The notes under the pieces were generated by a model. The model saw only the letters and a list, made by a program, of their open reading frames with translations, did not search any database and was not told where the DNA came from. Below are positions 1-9,151 of a DNA stretch of 64,000 nucleotides, piece after piece. The stretch is from Bacillus sp. THAF10 (GTDB lineage: Bacteria; Bacillota; Bacilli; Bacillales; Bacillaceae_I). A program made the position numbers and the translations under genes. Position 1 is the first letter of the stretch. Every line of letters begins with the position of its first letter. Location of the stretch: assembly GCF_009363695.1 (NCBI RefSeq), contig NZ_CP045403.1, positions 1,406,001 through 1,470,000 on the forward strand. Direction: 5' to 3'.

Positions 1-1025
1 ATGATCAATTGTTGATTGCAACAGGAGCCATTCCAGTTGTGCCTCCATTCGTCCCAAAAGAAGCAAGTAACATCTATACATTAAAAACGCTTGAAGATGG
101 TATAAGAATGAAAGAATATTTTAAAGAAGAGAAGATTAAAAAAGTTGGAATTATTGGTGCAGGGTACATAGGCATGGAATTGGTGGAAACAATGCTTGAG
201 CTTAAAAAAGAAGTAGTTGTCATTGAGCTTCAAGATCAAATTCTCCCAAATTATGATAAAGACGTGGCAGATATATTAGCTAAGTCGCTACAAGAACGAG
301 CGTTGATTCGAACAGGTGAAGAAGTGAAAGAGTTAAAAGTATCAAGAAATCAAGTAACACATATCCTTACTGATAAAGGAAGCTATGAGGTAGATGCAGT
401 AGTAATTAATGTTGGCATCAAACCAAATACCGATATTGTCAGTGACATCGGATTAAACATGCTTGATAATGGAGCAATTATTGTGGATAAAAAGCAGAGA
501 ACAAGCGTCGAGAACATTTTTGCTGCAGGAGATTGTGCTACAAGTATGCATTTGCTTTTGAATAAGCCTGTCAATATTGCGCTTGGTACAACCGCTAATA
601 AACATGGAAGAGTAGCGGCAGAAAATATTGCCGGAAATTCCAAAGAGTTTCCCGGTATTTTAGGTACTAATGTTGTAAAAGTAATGGAGTGGACCGCTGC
701 GATGACAGGCTTAACGGAAAAGGAAGCGGAGAAAGAAAAGATTGCGTATGAGTCGGTAATGGTGGAAGCGGGCAGTCATGCTTCTTACTACCCTGATGCG
801 GAAACAATTCATATAAAACTTGTCTATGAAAAAGACGCCAAAACAGTCTTGGGGGTCCAAATGCTTAGTAAAGACCCAAGTATAGCAAAAAGAGCAGACG
901 TATTTGCTGTAGCTATTACGAATGGTATGACAACTGAGCAAATTGCCATGCTTGATTTGAGCTATGCACCTCCTTATGCTACTGTATGGGATGCCGTGCA
1001 AGTTGCCGCTAATGCGGCGAAATGA
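1..1025 (+). CDS. CoA-disulfide reductase / NADH oxidase family flavoprotein, 3' part
   Basis: The gene begins upstream of the window: the frame is open from the first bases and reads D-Q-L-L-I-A-T-G-A, the usual end of the FAD-binding half, so the ATG at 9 is internal. A second Rossmann fold follows, with GAGYIG at about 155-172, then the FAD motif around 'IFAAGDCA' and a dimerisation domain. The tail 'LDLSYAPPYATVWD' is typical of CoA-disulfide reductases and related NADH oxidases, which use FAD and NAD(P)H at a redox cysteine. That cysteine would lie in the missing N-terminal part, so disulfide reductase cannot be separated from NADH oxidase here. The protein should be cytosolic and act in thiol redox balance. 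Confidence 0.85.
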   Translation, partial: DQLLIATGAIPVVPPFVPKEASNIYTLKTLEDGIRMKEYFKEEKIKKVGIIGAGYIGMELVETMLELKKEVVVIELQDQILPNYDKDVADILAKSLQERALIRTGEEVKELKVSRNQVTHILTDKGSYEVDAVVINVGIKPNTDIVSDIGLNMLDNGAIIVDKKQRTSVENIFAAGDCATSMHLLLNKPVNIALGTTANKHGRVAAENIAGNSKEFPGILGTNVVKVMEWTAAMTGLTEKEAEKEKIAYESVMVEAGSHASYYPDAETIHIKLVYEKDAKTVLGVQMLSKDPSIAKRADVFAVAITNGMTTEQIAMLDLSYAPPYATVWDAVQVAANAAK

Positions 1026-1135
1026 TTTATTATAATATTATGAATTTTCTTTACCTTGTTAAGGGATTATGCTATGGTAATAGTAGTTTTATCGATTACA
1101 TAGTATAGAGAGAAAACGATTGGAGAGTGAGTTGC

Positions 1136-1774
1136 GTGAAAGTACGTTACAATTTTGTGCCGAAAATCAATGTCCAATACTGTGAACCAAGTTACACAGT
1201 GAAAGAGGCTTATGAAAAAATAAAAGATACAGGCTTTAGATGTATCCCCGTCTTATCAAATGATGGACATGCATTTTTAGGCCTTGTGTATAAGGTGCAT
1301 TTACTAGATTATTTATATGAAGGAAAAGGCAGCGAGACTGATTCGATTGAAGTGCTTATTCAAAATAAAGATGCTTTTATCTACGAGGAAGACTCGTTTT
1401 TTACAGCATTTTTTACAATTAAACGCTTACCTTTTATCGCAGTTTTAAATGAGGAAAATGAGTTTCTAGGTATCCTTACCCACGCTAATGTAATGGATGT
1501 TTTAGCAGATTCATTTGGCATGAAGACAGGTGGATATACTCTAACAATAGCAACCATTGAGCATAAGGGAGCAATAAAGGACCTTGTGTCTATGATGAAG
1601 GATATTAACATAGATGGAATGTTAACACTAGATAATGGTGAGAAATATTTGAGGAGGGTTATCGTCAACCTCCCAGCATCGCTATCTCAAGAAAAATTAG
1701 ATAAGCTTGTCAAAAAGCTTGGAGAAAAAGAATTCAGAGTGACGCATGTGGATCAAATTGATGTAACAAAATAA
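1136..1774 (+). CDS. CBS-domain pair protein with C-terminal ACT-like region
   Basis: A cytosolic protein of about 212 residues. The first 130 residues form two CBS repeats ('GFRCIPVLSNDGHAFLGLV' and 'RLPFIAVLNEENEFLGILT'), a module that binds adenylate ligands. The C-terminal third ('GGYTLTIATIEHKGAIKDLV' onward) looks like an ACT fold. This architecture resembles CbpA-type c-di-AMP-binding CBS proteins of Firmicutes, but the ligand is inferred. I chose the GTG at 1136 because GGAGAG at 1122 is well spaced from it, while the GTG at 1127 overlaps that site. It stands alone and ends at a terminator shared with the convergent gene. Confidence 0.75.
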   Translation: MKVRYNFVPKINVQYCEPSYTVKEAYEKIKDTGFRCIPVLSNDGHAFLGLVYKVHLLDYLYEGKGSETDSIEVLIQNKDAFIYEEDSFFTAFFTIKRLPFIAVLNEENEFLGILTHANVMDVLADSFGMKTGGYTLTIATIEHKGAIKDLVSMMKDINIDGMLTLDNGEKYLRRVIVNLPASLSQEKLDKLVKKLGEKEFRVTHVDQIDVTK

Positions 1775-1780
1775 GATGGA

Positions 1781-1816
1781 AATGGCCACTCTCCATAGAG
1801 AAAGTGGCCATTTTTT
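1781..1816. terminator. Bidirectional intrinsic terminator
   Basis: AATGGCCACT pairs with AGTGGCCATT and is followed by a T run. It lies between two convergent genes, and its 3' edge just overlaps the stop of the minus-strand gene. Confidence 0.85.
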
Positions 1817-2588
1817 ATTCGTGCAAAAGTTCTTTTTCTACCAAGAGATTGGATAGTGTTACAATTTGAGCATGCTTTTGGATCATGGGAATGTATTCTT
1901 TAAGAACACTAGCCGTTTTTTCACCTGCAATTCCCACATGCCCGATAGCAATAATGGAATCATCCACCTCTGTTTTTTTTATCAAATGGTTGGTCTGTTT
2001 AACAATATGATTGGTAGTCATCACTTCATCGAAAAACATCTCATTCTCTAAAAATGGAACACCAAGTTCTTTTGCAATAGGTGCTACTACGCTTTTTTTA
2101 GAAGTTTTACTATCAAGGTAGTAAAGGTTCCGTTCTTTACATATTTCAAGAATAATTTTCATGATACGTTCATCTGCAGTTATTTTAGACCCCATATGAT
2201 TATTAATACCTACTGCATGTGGAACAGAATCAATTGCATCATTAACCCTTTTATAGACTTCTTCATTAGATAGACCTGAGGTAATCGCACCAGGACCAAG
2301 CCAGCTGCTTTTTCCTTTGATTGGCTCCATGGGCAAATGCAAAATCACTTCATGCCCCATTTTGTAGGCCATTTTTGCATCCTTTTCTGTTGTTGAAAGG
2401 AAAGGCATGACGGCAACGGTTAGTGTTACAGGAAGAGAGAGTATTTCTTCTGTTCCTTTCATGTTGTTCCCCAAATCATCAATAACAATAGCGACTTTTG
2501 TTGAAGTATGTTCATTTGCGCTAACACCATCTGGTAATAAGAATGAAGAAAAAATAACAAAAATAGAAATGATTTGTACGATTCTCAT
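1815..2588 (-). CDS. Divergent polysaccharide deacetylase family protein (YibQ/DUF610-like)
   Basis: 257 residues beginning with a signal peptide (hydrophobic residues 4-20, likely cleavage near V-S-A-N), so it is exported. The body has the features of the divergent deacetylase family: 'VAIVIDDLGNNMKG' near the start, 'VILHLPMEP' and 'GINNHMGSKITADE', which supply the Asp and His residues of a NodB-like barrel. It probably acts on cell-wall or surface glycans; the substrate is unknown. It is a single gene with an AGGCAGGTG ribosome site. Confidence 0.8.
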   Translation of the reverse strand: MRIVQIISIFVIFSSFLLPDGVSANEHTSTKVAIVIDDLGNNMKGTEEILSLPVTLTVAVMPFLSTTEKDAKMAYKMGHEVILHLPMEPIKGKSSWLGPGAITSGLSNEEVYKRVNDAIDSVPHAVGINNHMGSKITADERIMKIILEICKERNLYYLDSKTSKKSVVAPIAKELGVPFLENEMFFDEVMTTNHIVKQTNHLIKKTEVDDSIIAIGHVGIAGEKTASVLKEYIPMIQKHAQIVTLSNLLVEKELLHE

Positions 2589-2815
2589 AGTTACACCTGC
2601 CTATTTTTTCGCTAAATGACGACATTTTTCGCAATTTTCTTTCCCTATATTATTATGAAATCCTTACTCGCTCTAGGTACTTCATCCTATTGTTTGTAAT
2701 CCGCTAAAAAATAATTCATTAAAAAATATGTCTAACTTTGCGAATCTATTTACAATTTTTCAAATTATTGTAATACTTACAAATGTGACTATTTTGAGTG
2801 AAGGAGAGAATCATT

Positions 2816-2992
2816 TTGTCGTATGAAGGGTATGTAGATCAGTTATTATTGATGATAAAAGAGAAAAGAGATAACATGATAGCGGTTGCTAACAAGACAG
2901 GCTATGTTAGCGAACAAACTGTAAAATGCAGCCAAGATTTGGACAAGTTGATTTATCAATATCAGGAAATAATTTTTGAAAAGAAAAACTAG
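2816..2992 (+). CDS. Spo0E-family aspartyl-phosphate phosphatase
   Basis: A 58-residue helical-hairpin protein with the family signature S-Q-D-L-D-K-L-I near its C-terminus. Spo0E-like proteins dephosphorylate Spo0A~P and so delay sporulation. The TTG at 2816 is the better start: AAGGAGAG at 2801-2808 lies 7-8 bases before it, whereas the upstream GTG at 2798 precedes that site. A second Spo0E-like gene lies at 31382-31570. It could act on another response regulator. Confidence 0.85.
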   Translation: MSYEGYVDQLLLMIKEKRDNMIAVANKTGYVSEQTVKCSQDLDKLIYQYQEIIFEKKN

Positions 2993-3022
2993 AAAAATCT
3001 TGGAAGCCTTCTAAACTGAGGG

Positions 3023-3754
3023 CTAAAAAATCTGTATAAGAAGGACCATAAACAACATACCGATGATAAAGGCGTAGGTGGAGGAAGTTTCATGACCATC
3101 CCCATGGCTTTCAGGAATCAATTCCTTATAGATGATATATAGCATTGCTCCTGCAGCAAAAGCTAATCCATAGGGTACTAGAGAAGAGACAATGGAAGTG
3201 AGATAAAAACCAAGCATTGCCATAGGGATTTCAATTGCACCAGTTAACGTTGCCACTACAAAGGCTTTGCCTTTTGAAATTTTTTGGTTCATTAAGAATA
3301 ACGCCACAAGAAATCCTTCCGGTGCATTTTGTAAACCGATCGCAAAGGCAATTAATTTTCCTGTTTCTAACGCATCGGATGCATAGCTTACTCCAACAGA
3401 TAAACCTTCAGGAATATTATGTAAGGTGATGGCGGCCACAATCAACATCGCCTTCTTATCAAACGCAATGCCACTCCTTGTATGCTCTAAATCAATATGA
3501 GGTATTGATTTTTCCAAAACAGTTAATGTAATTACACCAAGAAGCAACCCAACACTTAAGGGCAAGAACCCTCCGTATGATAACGATTCAGGAATTAAAC
3601 TTAAGGTAGCTGCTGCCATCATAATGCCAGCCGTTAGTGCAAGAAGTGTATCTCTCCATCTATGTGTAAGTGTATTTTTAAGGAACAATATTGGCAGTGC
3701 GCCAACACCTGTCGACAATGCTGCCAAAGCACTCCCAATCATCGCTTCTTTCAT
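3023..3754 (-). CDS. ZIP family divalent metal transporter (GufA/ZupT-like)
   Basis: A membrane protein of about 243 residues with eight predicted helices. Helix IV has the metal-site motif H-N-I-P-E-G and helix V has N-A-P-E-G, both typical of the bacterial GufA/ZupT branch of ZIP transporters, which import zinc or other divalent metals. The ATG at 3754 follows AAAGGAA; the longer frame from 3829 adds 25 residues without transporter character. A histidine-rich loop sits near 'ESHGDGHETS'. No metal-regulator box was recognised upstream. Confidence 0.85.
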   Translation of the reverse strand: MKEAMIGSALAALSTGVGALPILFLKNTLTHRWRDTLLALTAGIMMAAATLSLIPESLSYGGFLPLSVGLLLGVITLTVLEKSIPHIDLEHTRSGIAFDKKAMLIVAAITLHNIPEGLSVGVSYASDALETGKLIAFAIGLQNAPEGFLVALFLMNQKISKGKAFVVATLTGAIEIPMAMLGFYLTSIVSSLVPYGLAFAAGAMLYIIYKELIPESHGDGHETSSTYAFIIGMLFMVLLIQIF

Positions 3755-3886
3755 ATAATAGAAATTCCTTTCTTTTTTAATTTTCCTTACGTTTATAGGG
3801 TGAGTGCCTGTTAGAAATAACAGCCTCACCTTTTATCATTGTTTAGGAAATTATAAAAAATACGTCTGTGGATATCTGGAACAAAA

Positions 3887-4165
3887 GTAGCAACGTCCAG
3901 TCCCATGCGCCAGCGACTAGCAAACTTCCCTCGCCTCCTTACGATAAGGCAACACGAAAAAGCTAACGCTCTTCGTGTTTTCTTTATCTCATACGACTCA
4001 GTGCCACGAAAAGTGAAGCGGCTCGTTCAGCTCCGACAAGCATAAGACAGCTTTTTGCAGGAGGCTGATCTTGCCTCCGGAGGAAAGATGGCTTATGACT
4101 CGAGGAGCTAGCCGCTGCAACTAGACAAAGTTTATACGTCGCAAAACGGTCGAATTGCGCTTTTG
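3887..4165. repeat. 279-bp structured direct repeat, copy 1
   Basis: This copy matches 4185-4463 almost base for base. Its ends are roughly inverted (GTCCAG near the left end, CTAGAC near the right), and the interior holds further inverted arms such as CATAAG/CTTATG. It is richer in G+C than its surroundings and has no convincing reading frame. It resembles structured intergenic repeats seen in other Bacillus genomes; its function is unknown. Confidence 0.85.
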
Positions 4166-4184
4166 AATTTTAGGATACTCATGG

Positions 4185-4463
4185 GTAGCAGCGTCCAGCT
4201 CCATGCGCCAGCGACTAGCAAACTTCCCTCGCCTCCTTACGATAAGGCAACATCGAATCGCTTTCGCTCTTCGTGTTTTCTTTATCTCATACGGCTCAGT
4301 GCCACGAAAAGTGAAGCGGCTCGTTCAGCTCCGACAAGCATAAGTCAGCTTTTTGCAGGAGGCTGATCTTGCCTCCGGAGGAAAGATGGCTTATGACTCG
4401 AGGAGCTAGCCGCTGCAACTAGACAAAGTTTGTACGTCGCAAAACGGGCGCATTGCGCTTTTG
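4185..4463. repeat. 279-bp structured direct repeat, copy 2
   Basis: The second tandem copy begins exactly 298 bases after copy 1, with 19 bases between copies and the same length. Differences are a handful of substitutions, mostly near the CGAAT/CACGAA segment and at the ends. A 67-codon frame inside it is a by-product of the repeat. Confidence 0.85.
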
Positions 4464-4505
4464 TTCTGATATTTTATTCAAATTGTATCCACATTTTATT
4501 GAGCC

Positions 4506-4536
4506 TTCAGGAATGACGTCCCTCATCATTCCTGAA
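4506..4536. other. Perfect 11-bp inverted repeat in the long spacer
   Basis: TTCAGGAATGA at 4506-4516 pairs perfectly with TCATTCCTGAA at 4526-4536 across a 9-base loop. No T run follows. The spacer 3755-4784 contains this hairpin, the two 279-bp repeats and no gene that I can support. Confidence 0.6.
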
Positions 4537-4784
4537 TGGTACGTTGATTCAAATTTCACAAATGAACCGCAACTGGGAAGAGATGGGGTTAATTCTATTT
4601 GTTATAATTATTGTTGTTAGAGTAATTGATTTCCTATCTTCATCCATCAGAAAAAGAATCGTATAATTTTTTTAAGGGTTGGTCTTTTAGATCAGCTCTT
4701 TCTTTTACTCTTAGAAGGTCATTGACTATCCAACTAAGTTGCATTAAAATTAGTTTTAATTCAAGATATTAAAAAGGAATGAAA

Positions 4785-5243
4785 ATGATGGCCCAAAGAC
4801 ATGAATTAGATACTTCTCTTAAATTATTTATCGTGCTTTCGCGTGCATTTAGAGCAATTAATGACCAAGCGAACAAGTCCATACAATCTTTTCAATTGAA
4901 TCCAACTGAATTTGCTGTGTTAGAGCTTCTTTACCATAAGGGTGAACAGCCACTTCAGCAAATCGGTGGTAAAATCTTGCTTGCAAGTGGAAGCATAACC
5001 TATGTTGTAGACAAATTAGAGAGCAAGGGCTTACTTAACCGAAAAGCTTGCCCGAAAGACAGAAGGGTAACCTATGCCCAAATTACGGAAGAGGGTAAAG
5101 AGTTGCTCGCAAAAATCTTCCCTAAACACGAAGAGCACATTCATCAGCTCTTAGAAGGCCTTTCACAGAATGAAAAAGAACATGCCATTGACCTTATAAA
5201 AAAACTTGGACTCAACGCCCAAACCAAAAGCGACCTTTCATAG
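4785..5243 (+). CDS. mhqR: MarR-family transcriptional regulator, probably MhqR
   Basis: A cytosolic DNA-binding protein of about 152 residues. The winged helix-turn-helix spans roughly residues 30-110, with wing 'KACPKDRRVTYAQITEEGKE', the hallmark D-R-R of MarR proteins. A repressor of this size sits upstream of the ykvI region in B. subtilis (MhqR, sensing quinones and diamide), and the neighbours here agree, so that identity is likely but rests on context. The start at 4785 is 7 bases after AAAGG; the ATG at 4779 is too close. The stop lies inside the downstream terminator. Confidence 0.8.
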   Translation: MMAQRHELDTSLKLFIVLSRAFRAINDQANKSIQSFQLNPTEFAVLELLYHKGEQPLQQIGGKILLASGSITYVVDKLESKGLLNRKACPKDRRVTYAQITEEGKELLAKIFPKHEEHIHQLLEGLSQNEKEHAIDLIKKLGLNAQTKSDLS

Positions 5244-5260
5244 GAAAGGTTGCTTTTTTT
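5226..5260 (+). terminator. Terminator of the MarR gene
   Basis: AAAAGCGACCTTTC pairs with GGAAAGGTTGCTTTT and runs into T residues; the stop codon of the regulator gene lies inside the hairpin. Confidence 0.85.
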
Positions 5261-5263
5261 TGG

Positions 5264-5423
5264 GCTCTTTTCTAAAAGATTGTTGCTAGTAACTTGTCTA
5301 AAGTGATCTATTTCCAATTTTTATGTTGAGTCAAATTGCCGCTGCTTTATCTTCCTCCACGAAAAACCCCCGACAGCTGCCTTATCCAAACGCAGTAGCA
5401 ACAAAATTTACAAAAACAGCCTT
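5264..5423 (-). repeat. Family R element (copy R1, degenerate)
   Basis: It opens with GCTCTTTTCTAAAAGATTGT and ends with AAAAACAGCC, the two ends of the family R element found seven more times here. It carries the conserved internal CTCCACGAAAA and GCAGTAGCAACAAA blocks but is shorter and more diverged than R4, R5 or R7. Minus means that the AAAGGCTG end is on the right. Confidence 0.8.
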
Positions 5424-5525
5424 TTTTTTCGATAAGTGAAAGAAAAGGATAAATAATAGAGGAATACCCTAGTTTTTGTCGAATTTATACATCGTAAAAA
5501 GTCTATAAAAAGGGGAATTTACATA

Positions 5526-7220
5526 ATGAGATTTGAAGAGTTTGTTTATAATCGTCCTAATATGGATGAAGTAGAAAAAGCTTTCTTAAGTGCCCTAGAA
5601 ACATTTGAAAATGCCAAAACTTTAGAGCAGCAAGAAGAAGCGATGAAAGAGATTAATGAAATCCGCAACAACCTTAGTACAGATTTTAATCTTGTGTATA
5701 TTCGTCACTCCATCGACACCAATGATGAATTCTATAAGGGCGAACAGGATTTTCTTGATGAAGTAGAACCAATCACAAAATCTTTGGAGACAAAATTTTA
5801 TAAAGCCCTGGTACAATCACCTTTTAGAAGTGAGTTAGAGGCAAAATGGGGAAATCAATTATTCGCGCTTGCAGAATGTGAACTTAAGACGTTTGATGAT
5901 TCCATCATTGAAGATCTTCAATTGGAAAACAAGCTTTCAACGAAATATTCCAAGCTCGTTGCTTCTGCTAAAATTTCATTTAATGGAGAAGAATTGACCC
6001 TAGCCCAGCTTGATCCTTACACAGAATCAGAAGATCGAGACATTAGAAAAAAAGCAAGTGAAGCAAAATTTGGATTCTTCCAAGAAAATCAAGCTGAATT
6101 TGATGAGATATTTGATCAGCTTGTAAAAGTCCGGACAAAAATGGCAAAGAAACTCGGCTACAGTAATTTTGTCGAGCTTGGGTATGCAAGAATGACCCGA
6201 ACAGACTACAATGCCGAAATGGTAGCGAAATTCAGAGATCAGGTTAAGGATAGCATTGTACCTCTTGTATCAAAACTTTCTGAGAAACAGCAAGAGAGAA
6301 TTGGTGTAGAGGCTTTGAAATATTATGATGAAGGATTTAAATACAAATCTGGAAATGCAAAGCCAAAAGGTTCTCCTGAATGGATTATCGAAAATGGCAA
6401 AGAAATGTATGAGGAGCTTTCCCCAGAAACAAAAGAATTTTTCCAATTCATGATTGATAATAACCTCATGGACCTTGTTGCAAAGAAAGGCAAGGAAGCT
6501 GGTGGTTATTGTACGTATATCTCTAATTACAAGTCACCATATATCTTTTCTAATTTTAATGGGACTAGTGGCGACATTGATGTACTAACACATGAGGCGG
6601 GCCATGCGTTTCAAGTTTATATGAGCCGCGGTTATGAAGTGCCTGAATACAACTGGCCAACATATGAAGCATGTGAAATTCACTCGATGAGTATGGAATT
6701 CTTTACATGGCCATGGATGAATAAGTTTTTCCTTGAGGACACAGATAAATATAAATTTTCTCATTTAAGCGGAGCCATTTCATTCTTACCTTATGGGGTG
6801 GCAGTAGATGAATTTCAACATTTTGTGTATGAAAATCCAGAAGCAACACCGGAAGAAAGAAACCAAGCTTGGAGAAATATCGAGAAAAAGTATTTGCCGG
6901 AAAGAGACTATGATGGAAATACTTATCTAGAAGCTGGAGGGTTCTGGCAGCGTCAAGGACATATTTACCGCTCTCCGTTTTACTACATTGATTATACTCT
7001 TGCTCAAATTTGTGCCCTGCAATATTGGAAGCTTGCACAAGAAAATCAAGAACAGGCATGGGAGTCTTATCTAGAGCTATGCAAACAAGGGGGAAGCAAA
7101 TCATTTACTCAACTAGTTAAAGTAGCAGGTCTTCGGTCTCCATTTGAAGAAGGTTGTGTGGAATCGGTAGTAGGTGAAATTGAAGCTTATCTCAACAATA
7201 TTGACGATAAAGCATTATAA
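5526..7220 (+). CDS. M3 family oligoendopeptidase (PepF-like)
   Basis: A cytosolic zinc metallopeptidase of 564 residues, the usual length of the short Bacillus M3 oligoendopeptidases. The catalytic H-E-A-G-H is at residues 356-360, and a downstream glutamate in 'EACEIHSMSMEF' supplies the third zinc ligand. It trims oligopeptides and may act in peptide recycling or on signalling peptides. AAAAGGGGA precedes the ATG. It is monocistronic, with a family R remnant upstream and a terminator downstream. Confidence 0.9.
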   Translation: MRFEEFVYNRPNMDEVEKAFLSALETFENAKTLEQQEEAMKEINEIRNNLSTDFNLVYIRHSIDTNDEFYKGEQDFLDEVEPITKSLETKFYKALVQSPFRSELEAKWGNQLFALAECELKTFDDSIIEDLQLENKLSTKYSKLVASAKISFNGEELTLAQLDPYTESEDRDIRKKASEAKFGFFQENQAEFDEIFDQLVKVRTKMAKKLGYSNFVELGYARMTRTDYNAEMVAKFRDQVKDSIVPLVSKLSEKQQERIGVEALKYYDEGFKYKSGNAKPKGSPEWIIENGKEMYEELSPETKEFFQFMIDNNLMDLVAKKGKEAGGYCTYISNYKSPYIFSNFNGTSGDIDVLTHEAGHAFQVYMSRGYEVPEYNWPTYEACEIHSMSMEFFTWPWMNKFFLEDTDKYKFSHLSGAISFLPYGVAVDEFQHFVYENPEATPEERNQAWRNIEKKYLPERDYDGNTYLEAGGFWQRQGHIYRSPFYYIDYTLAQICALQYWKLAQENQEQAWESYLELCKQGGSKSFTQLVKVAGLRSPFEEGCVESVVGEIEAYLNNIDDKAL

Positions 7221-7231
7221 GGAAAATCGAG

Positions 7232-7258
7232 AAGCTGTCGTACTTACGGCAGCTTTTT
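7232..7258 (+). terminator. Terminator of the oligoendopeptidase gene
   Basis: AAGCTGTCG and CGGCAGCTT form a short stem (one G-T pair) followed by T residues, 12 bases after the stop. Confidence 0.75.
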
Positions 7259-7448
7259 CCATCTAGATTTAACAATAGATTATCCTTTCCCTTTTGATGT
7301 TGATTTTGTAGAATAAAGGGTATATAGTTTATCCATTCTCATTTTTTTAACCCATAATAATTCTACCAATATTAGGTAAGGGATAAAGATACAATAATGA
7401 AAATACTAAAATTAACACATAAAATGTAACAGTAAGGAAGTGGCATCC

Positions 7449-8939
7449 ATGAAAACAAATTCACTGTTTTCCCATCTGTCCATACGTAAAGTATATGGAG
7501 AGTTTCCTTTATCGGTTTCCAATATTTTTTCTGATTCCAGACAAGTAACACCCGATTCAGTTTTTGTCTGTATAAAGGGTTATACCGTTGATGGACATAA
7601 CTACATAGATTCAGCCATTAACAAAGGAGCGTCTGTTATAGTCGTTGAAGATCTACCGAATGAATTGCAAAATGGAATTTGCTATGTTCATGTTCGAGAT
7701 ACCGAAAGGGCGTTAGGTCATTTAGCGAACAAATTTTTTGATTATCCATCTACAAAGCTCAGAATTGTAGGAGTTACAGGTACAAATGGCAAAACCACCG
7801 TCTCAAGCGTGATAAACAATATCATGCGAAAAGAGGGGTATAAAACAGGTTTGAGCGGAACAATTGAAATTGATATAGATGGAGAAAAATTTGAGAGTAA
7901 AAATACCACAAGTGATGTACTGACCATGCAAAGAATGTTAAAAGACATGGTGGAAGCGGGTGTCACGGATGTGGTGATGGAAGTGTCCTCACACGGTTTA
8001 GTGTTAGGAAGGCTTACAGGTATCGAATTCCAAAATGGCGTGTTTACCAACTTGACTCAGGATCATCTTGATTTCCACGGGACAATGGAACACTATAAGA
8101 ATGCAAAAGGGCTTCTTTTCGCACAGCTTGGACAGGACCTTAGAAAAGATAAAGCAGCCATCCTAAATGCTGATGATGAGACAACGAAAGATTATTCGGA
8201 TATGACAGGCGCAAGAATTATTACCTATGGCATAAAAAACGATGCCGATTTCAAAGCAGAAAATATTCGTTTTGAACAAAGCAAAACAAGCTTTACTCTG
8301 ATAACAAACTTTGGCGAATTTGAACTGGAAATCCCATTCCTTGGAGAATTCAACGTCTACAATATTCTCTCTGTCATTTGCGTGCTCTGGGACAAAGGTA
8401 TGCCATTTGAGCGGATTCTAAAACACGTAAATGAAACGACACCTCCTAGTGGTAGGATGGAAACATTCCCAACTGGAGATAGCAGAAATGTAATCATTGA
8501 TTATGCTCACACGGAAGATGCAATTGGGAAAGTATTAGACAGCATTCGGATGTTTACGACCAATAAGATTATCTCCATTATTGGCACAGGTGGTGGAAGA
8601 GATAAAGACAAGCGCCCTAAAATGGGGAGAATTGCAACAGAGAAGTCAGACTTTGTCATTTATACAACAGATAACCCGCTTGATGAGCCTGGAGAAGAAA
8701 TCGTCGAGATGATGGCAGCTGGCTCCGTTCATGACAACTATGAATGTATTCCTGATAGAGAAGAAGCCATTACCCGAGCGGTTGAACTTGCAGGGAGTGG
8801 TGATGTTATCCTTATAGCAGGAAAGGGACATGAAAATTATCAGTTAGTTGGAAAAGAAGTAGTCCCGTTTGATGAAAAAGAAATCACGTTAAATGCAGTA
8901 AAAGCCTTCCCATTAACAGATAAAATACCTACAACATAG
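7449..8939 (+). CDS. MurE-type UDP-MurNAc-tripeptide ligase paralogue
   Basis: A 496-residue ATP-dependent Mur ligase with the three expected domains: an N-terminal UMT-binding part, the ATPase with G-T-N-G-K-T-T near residue 110, and a C-terminal domain. 'SSHGL' and 'NLTQDHLDFHG' are characteristic of MurE, which adds the third stem-peptide residue of peptidoglycan. The amino-acid-specifying motif near residue 408 reads D-N-P-L-D-E-P, not the D-N-P-R of meso-diaminopimelate enzymes, so its amino acid is uncertain. The gene is outside any mur/fts cluster, so it is probably a second copy. The start at 7449 follows AAGGAAG by 8 bases; the GTG at 7440 overlaps that site. Confidence 0.85.
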   Translation: MKTNSLFSHLSIRKVYGEFPLSVSNIFSDSRQVTPDSVFVCIKGYTVDGHNYIDSAINKGASVIVVEDLPNELQNGICYVHVRDTERALGHLANKFFDYPSTKLRIVGVTGTNGKTTVSSVINNIMRKEGYKTGLSGTIEIDIDGEKFESKNTTSDVLTMQRMLKDMVEAGVTDVVMEVSSHGLVLGRLTGIEFQNGVFTNLTQDHLDFHGTMEHYKNAKGLLFAQLGQDLRKDKAAILNADDETTKDYSDMTGARIITYGIKNDADFKAENIRFEQSKTSFTLITNFGEFELEIPFLGEFNVYNILSVICVLWDKGMPFERILKHVNETTPPSGRMETFPTGDSRNVIIDYAHTEDAIGKVLDSIRMFTTNKIISIIGTGGGRDKDKRPKMGRIATEKSDFVIYTTDNPLDEPGEEIVEMMAAGSVHDNYECIPDREEAITRAVELAGSGDVILIAGKGHENYQLVGKEVVPFDEKEITLNAVKAFPLTDKIPTT

Positions 8940-8958
8940 ATGATTGGAACTATTTACT

Positions 8959-9010
8959 GACTAGAAGGTTGGTTCACAAATACGTGAACCAACAGCTAGT
9001 CTTCTTTTTT
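8959..9010 (+). terminator. Terminator of the MurE-type gene
   Basis: GGTTGGTTCAC pairs with GTGAACCAAC, with an outer GACTAG/CTAGTC stem, followed by a T run. Confidence 0.85.
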
Positions 9011-9019
9011 GTATCTGAT

Positions 9020-9110
9020 TTAAAAGATTGTTGGCAATTAACACTTTAAGCCATTTTAAACCACTTGGTTAAAACTTTCTCCACGAAAAGAACACGACAG
9101 CAACGTTGGT
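9020..9110 (-). repeat. Family R element (copy R2, truncated)
   Basis: It shows AAAAGATTGTTGGCA and then CTCCACGAAAAGAACACGAC and GCAACGTTGG, in the order seen in full reverse copies, but the right-hand end is missing. It overlaps the apparent N-terminus of the next reading frame, so those codons are repeat sequence. Confidence 0.7.
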
Positions 9111-9151
9111 ATAGAAATATTTTTGTAAAAAACACAAAGGATGGAAGCTTC

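Noticed and set aside
4163..4366. 67-codon plus-strand frame inside the direct repeat
   Set aside because: It lies in repeat sequence, lacks a ribosome site and has biased composition caused by the repeat.
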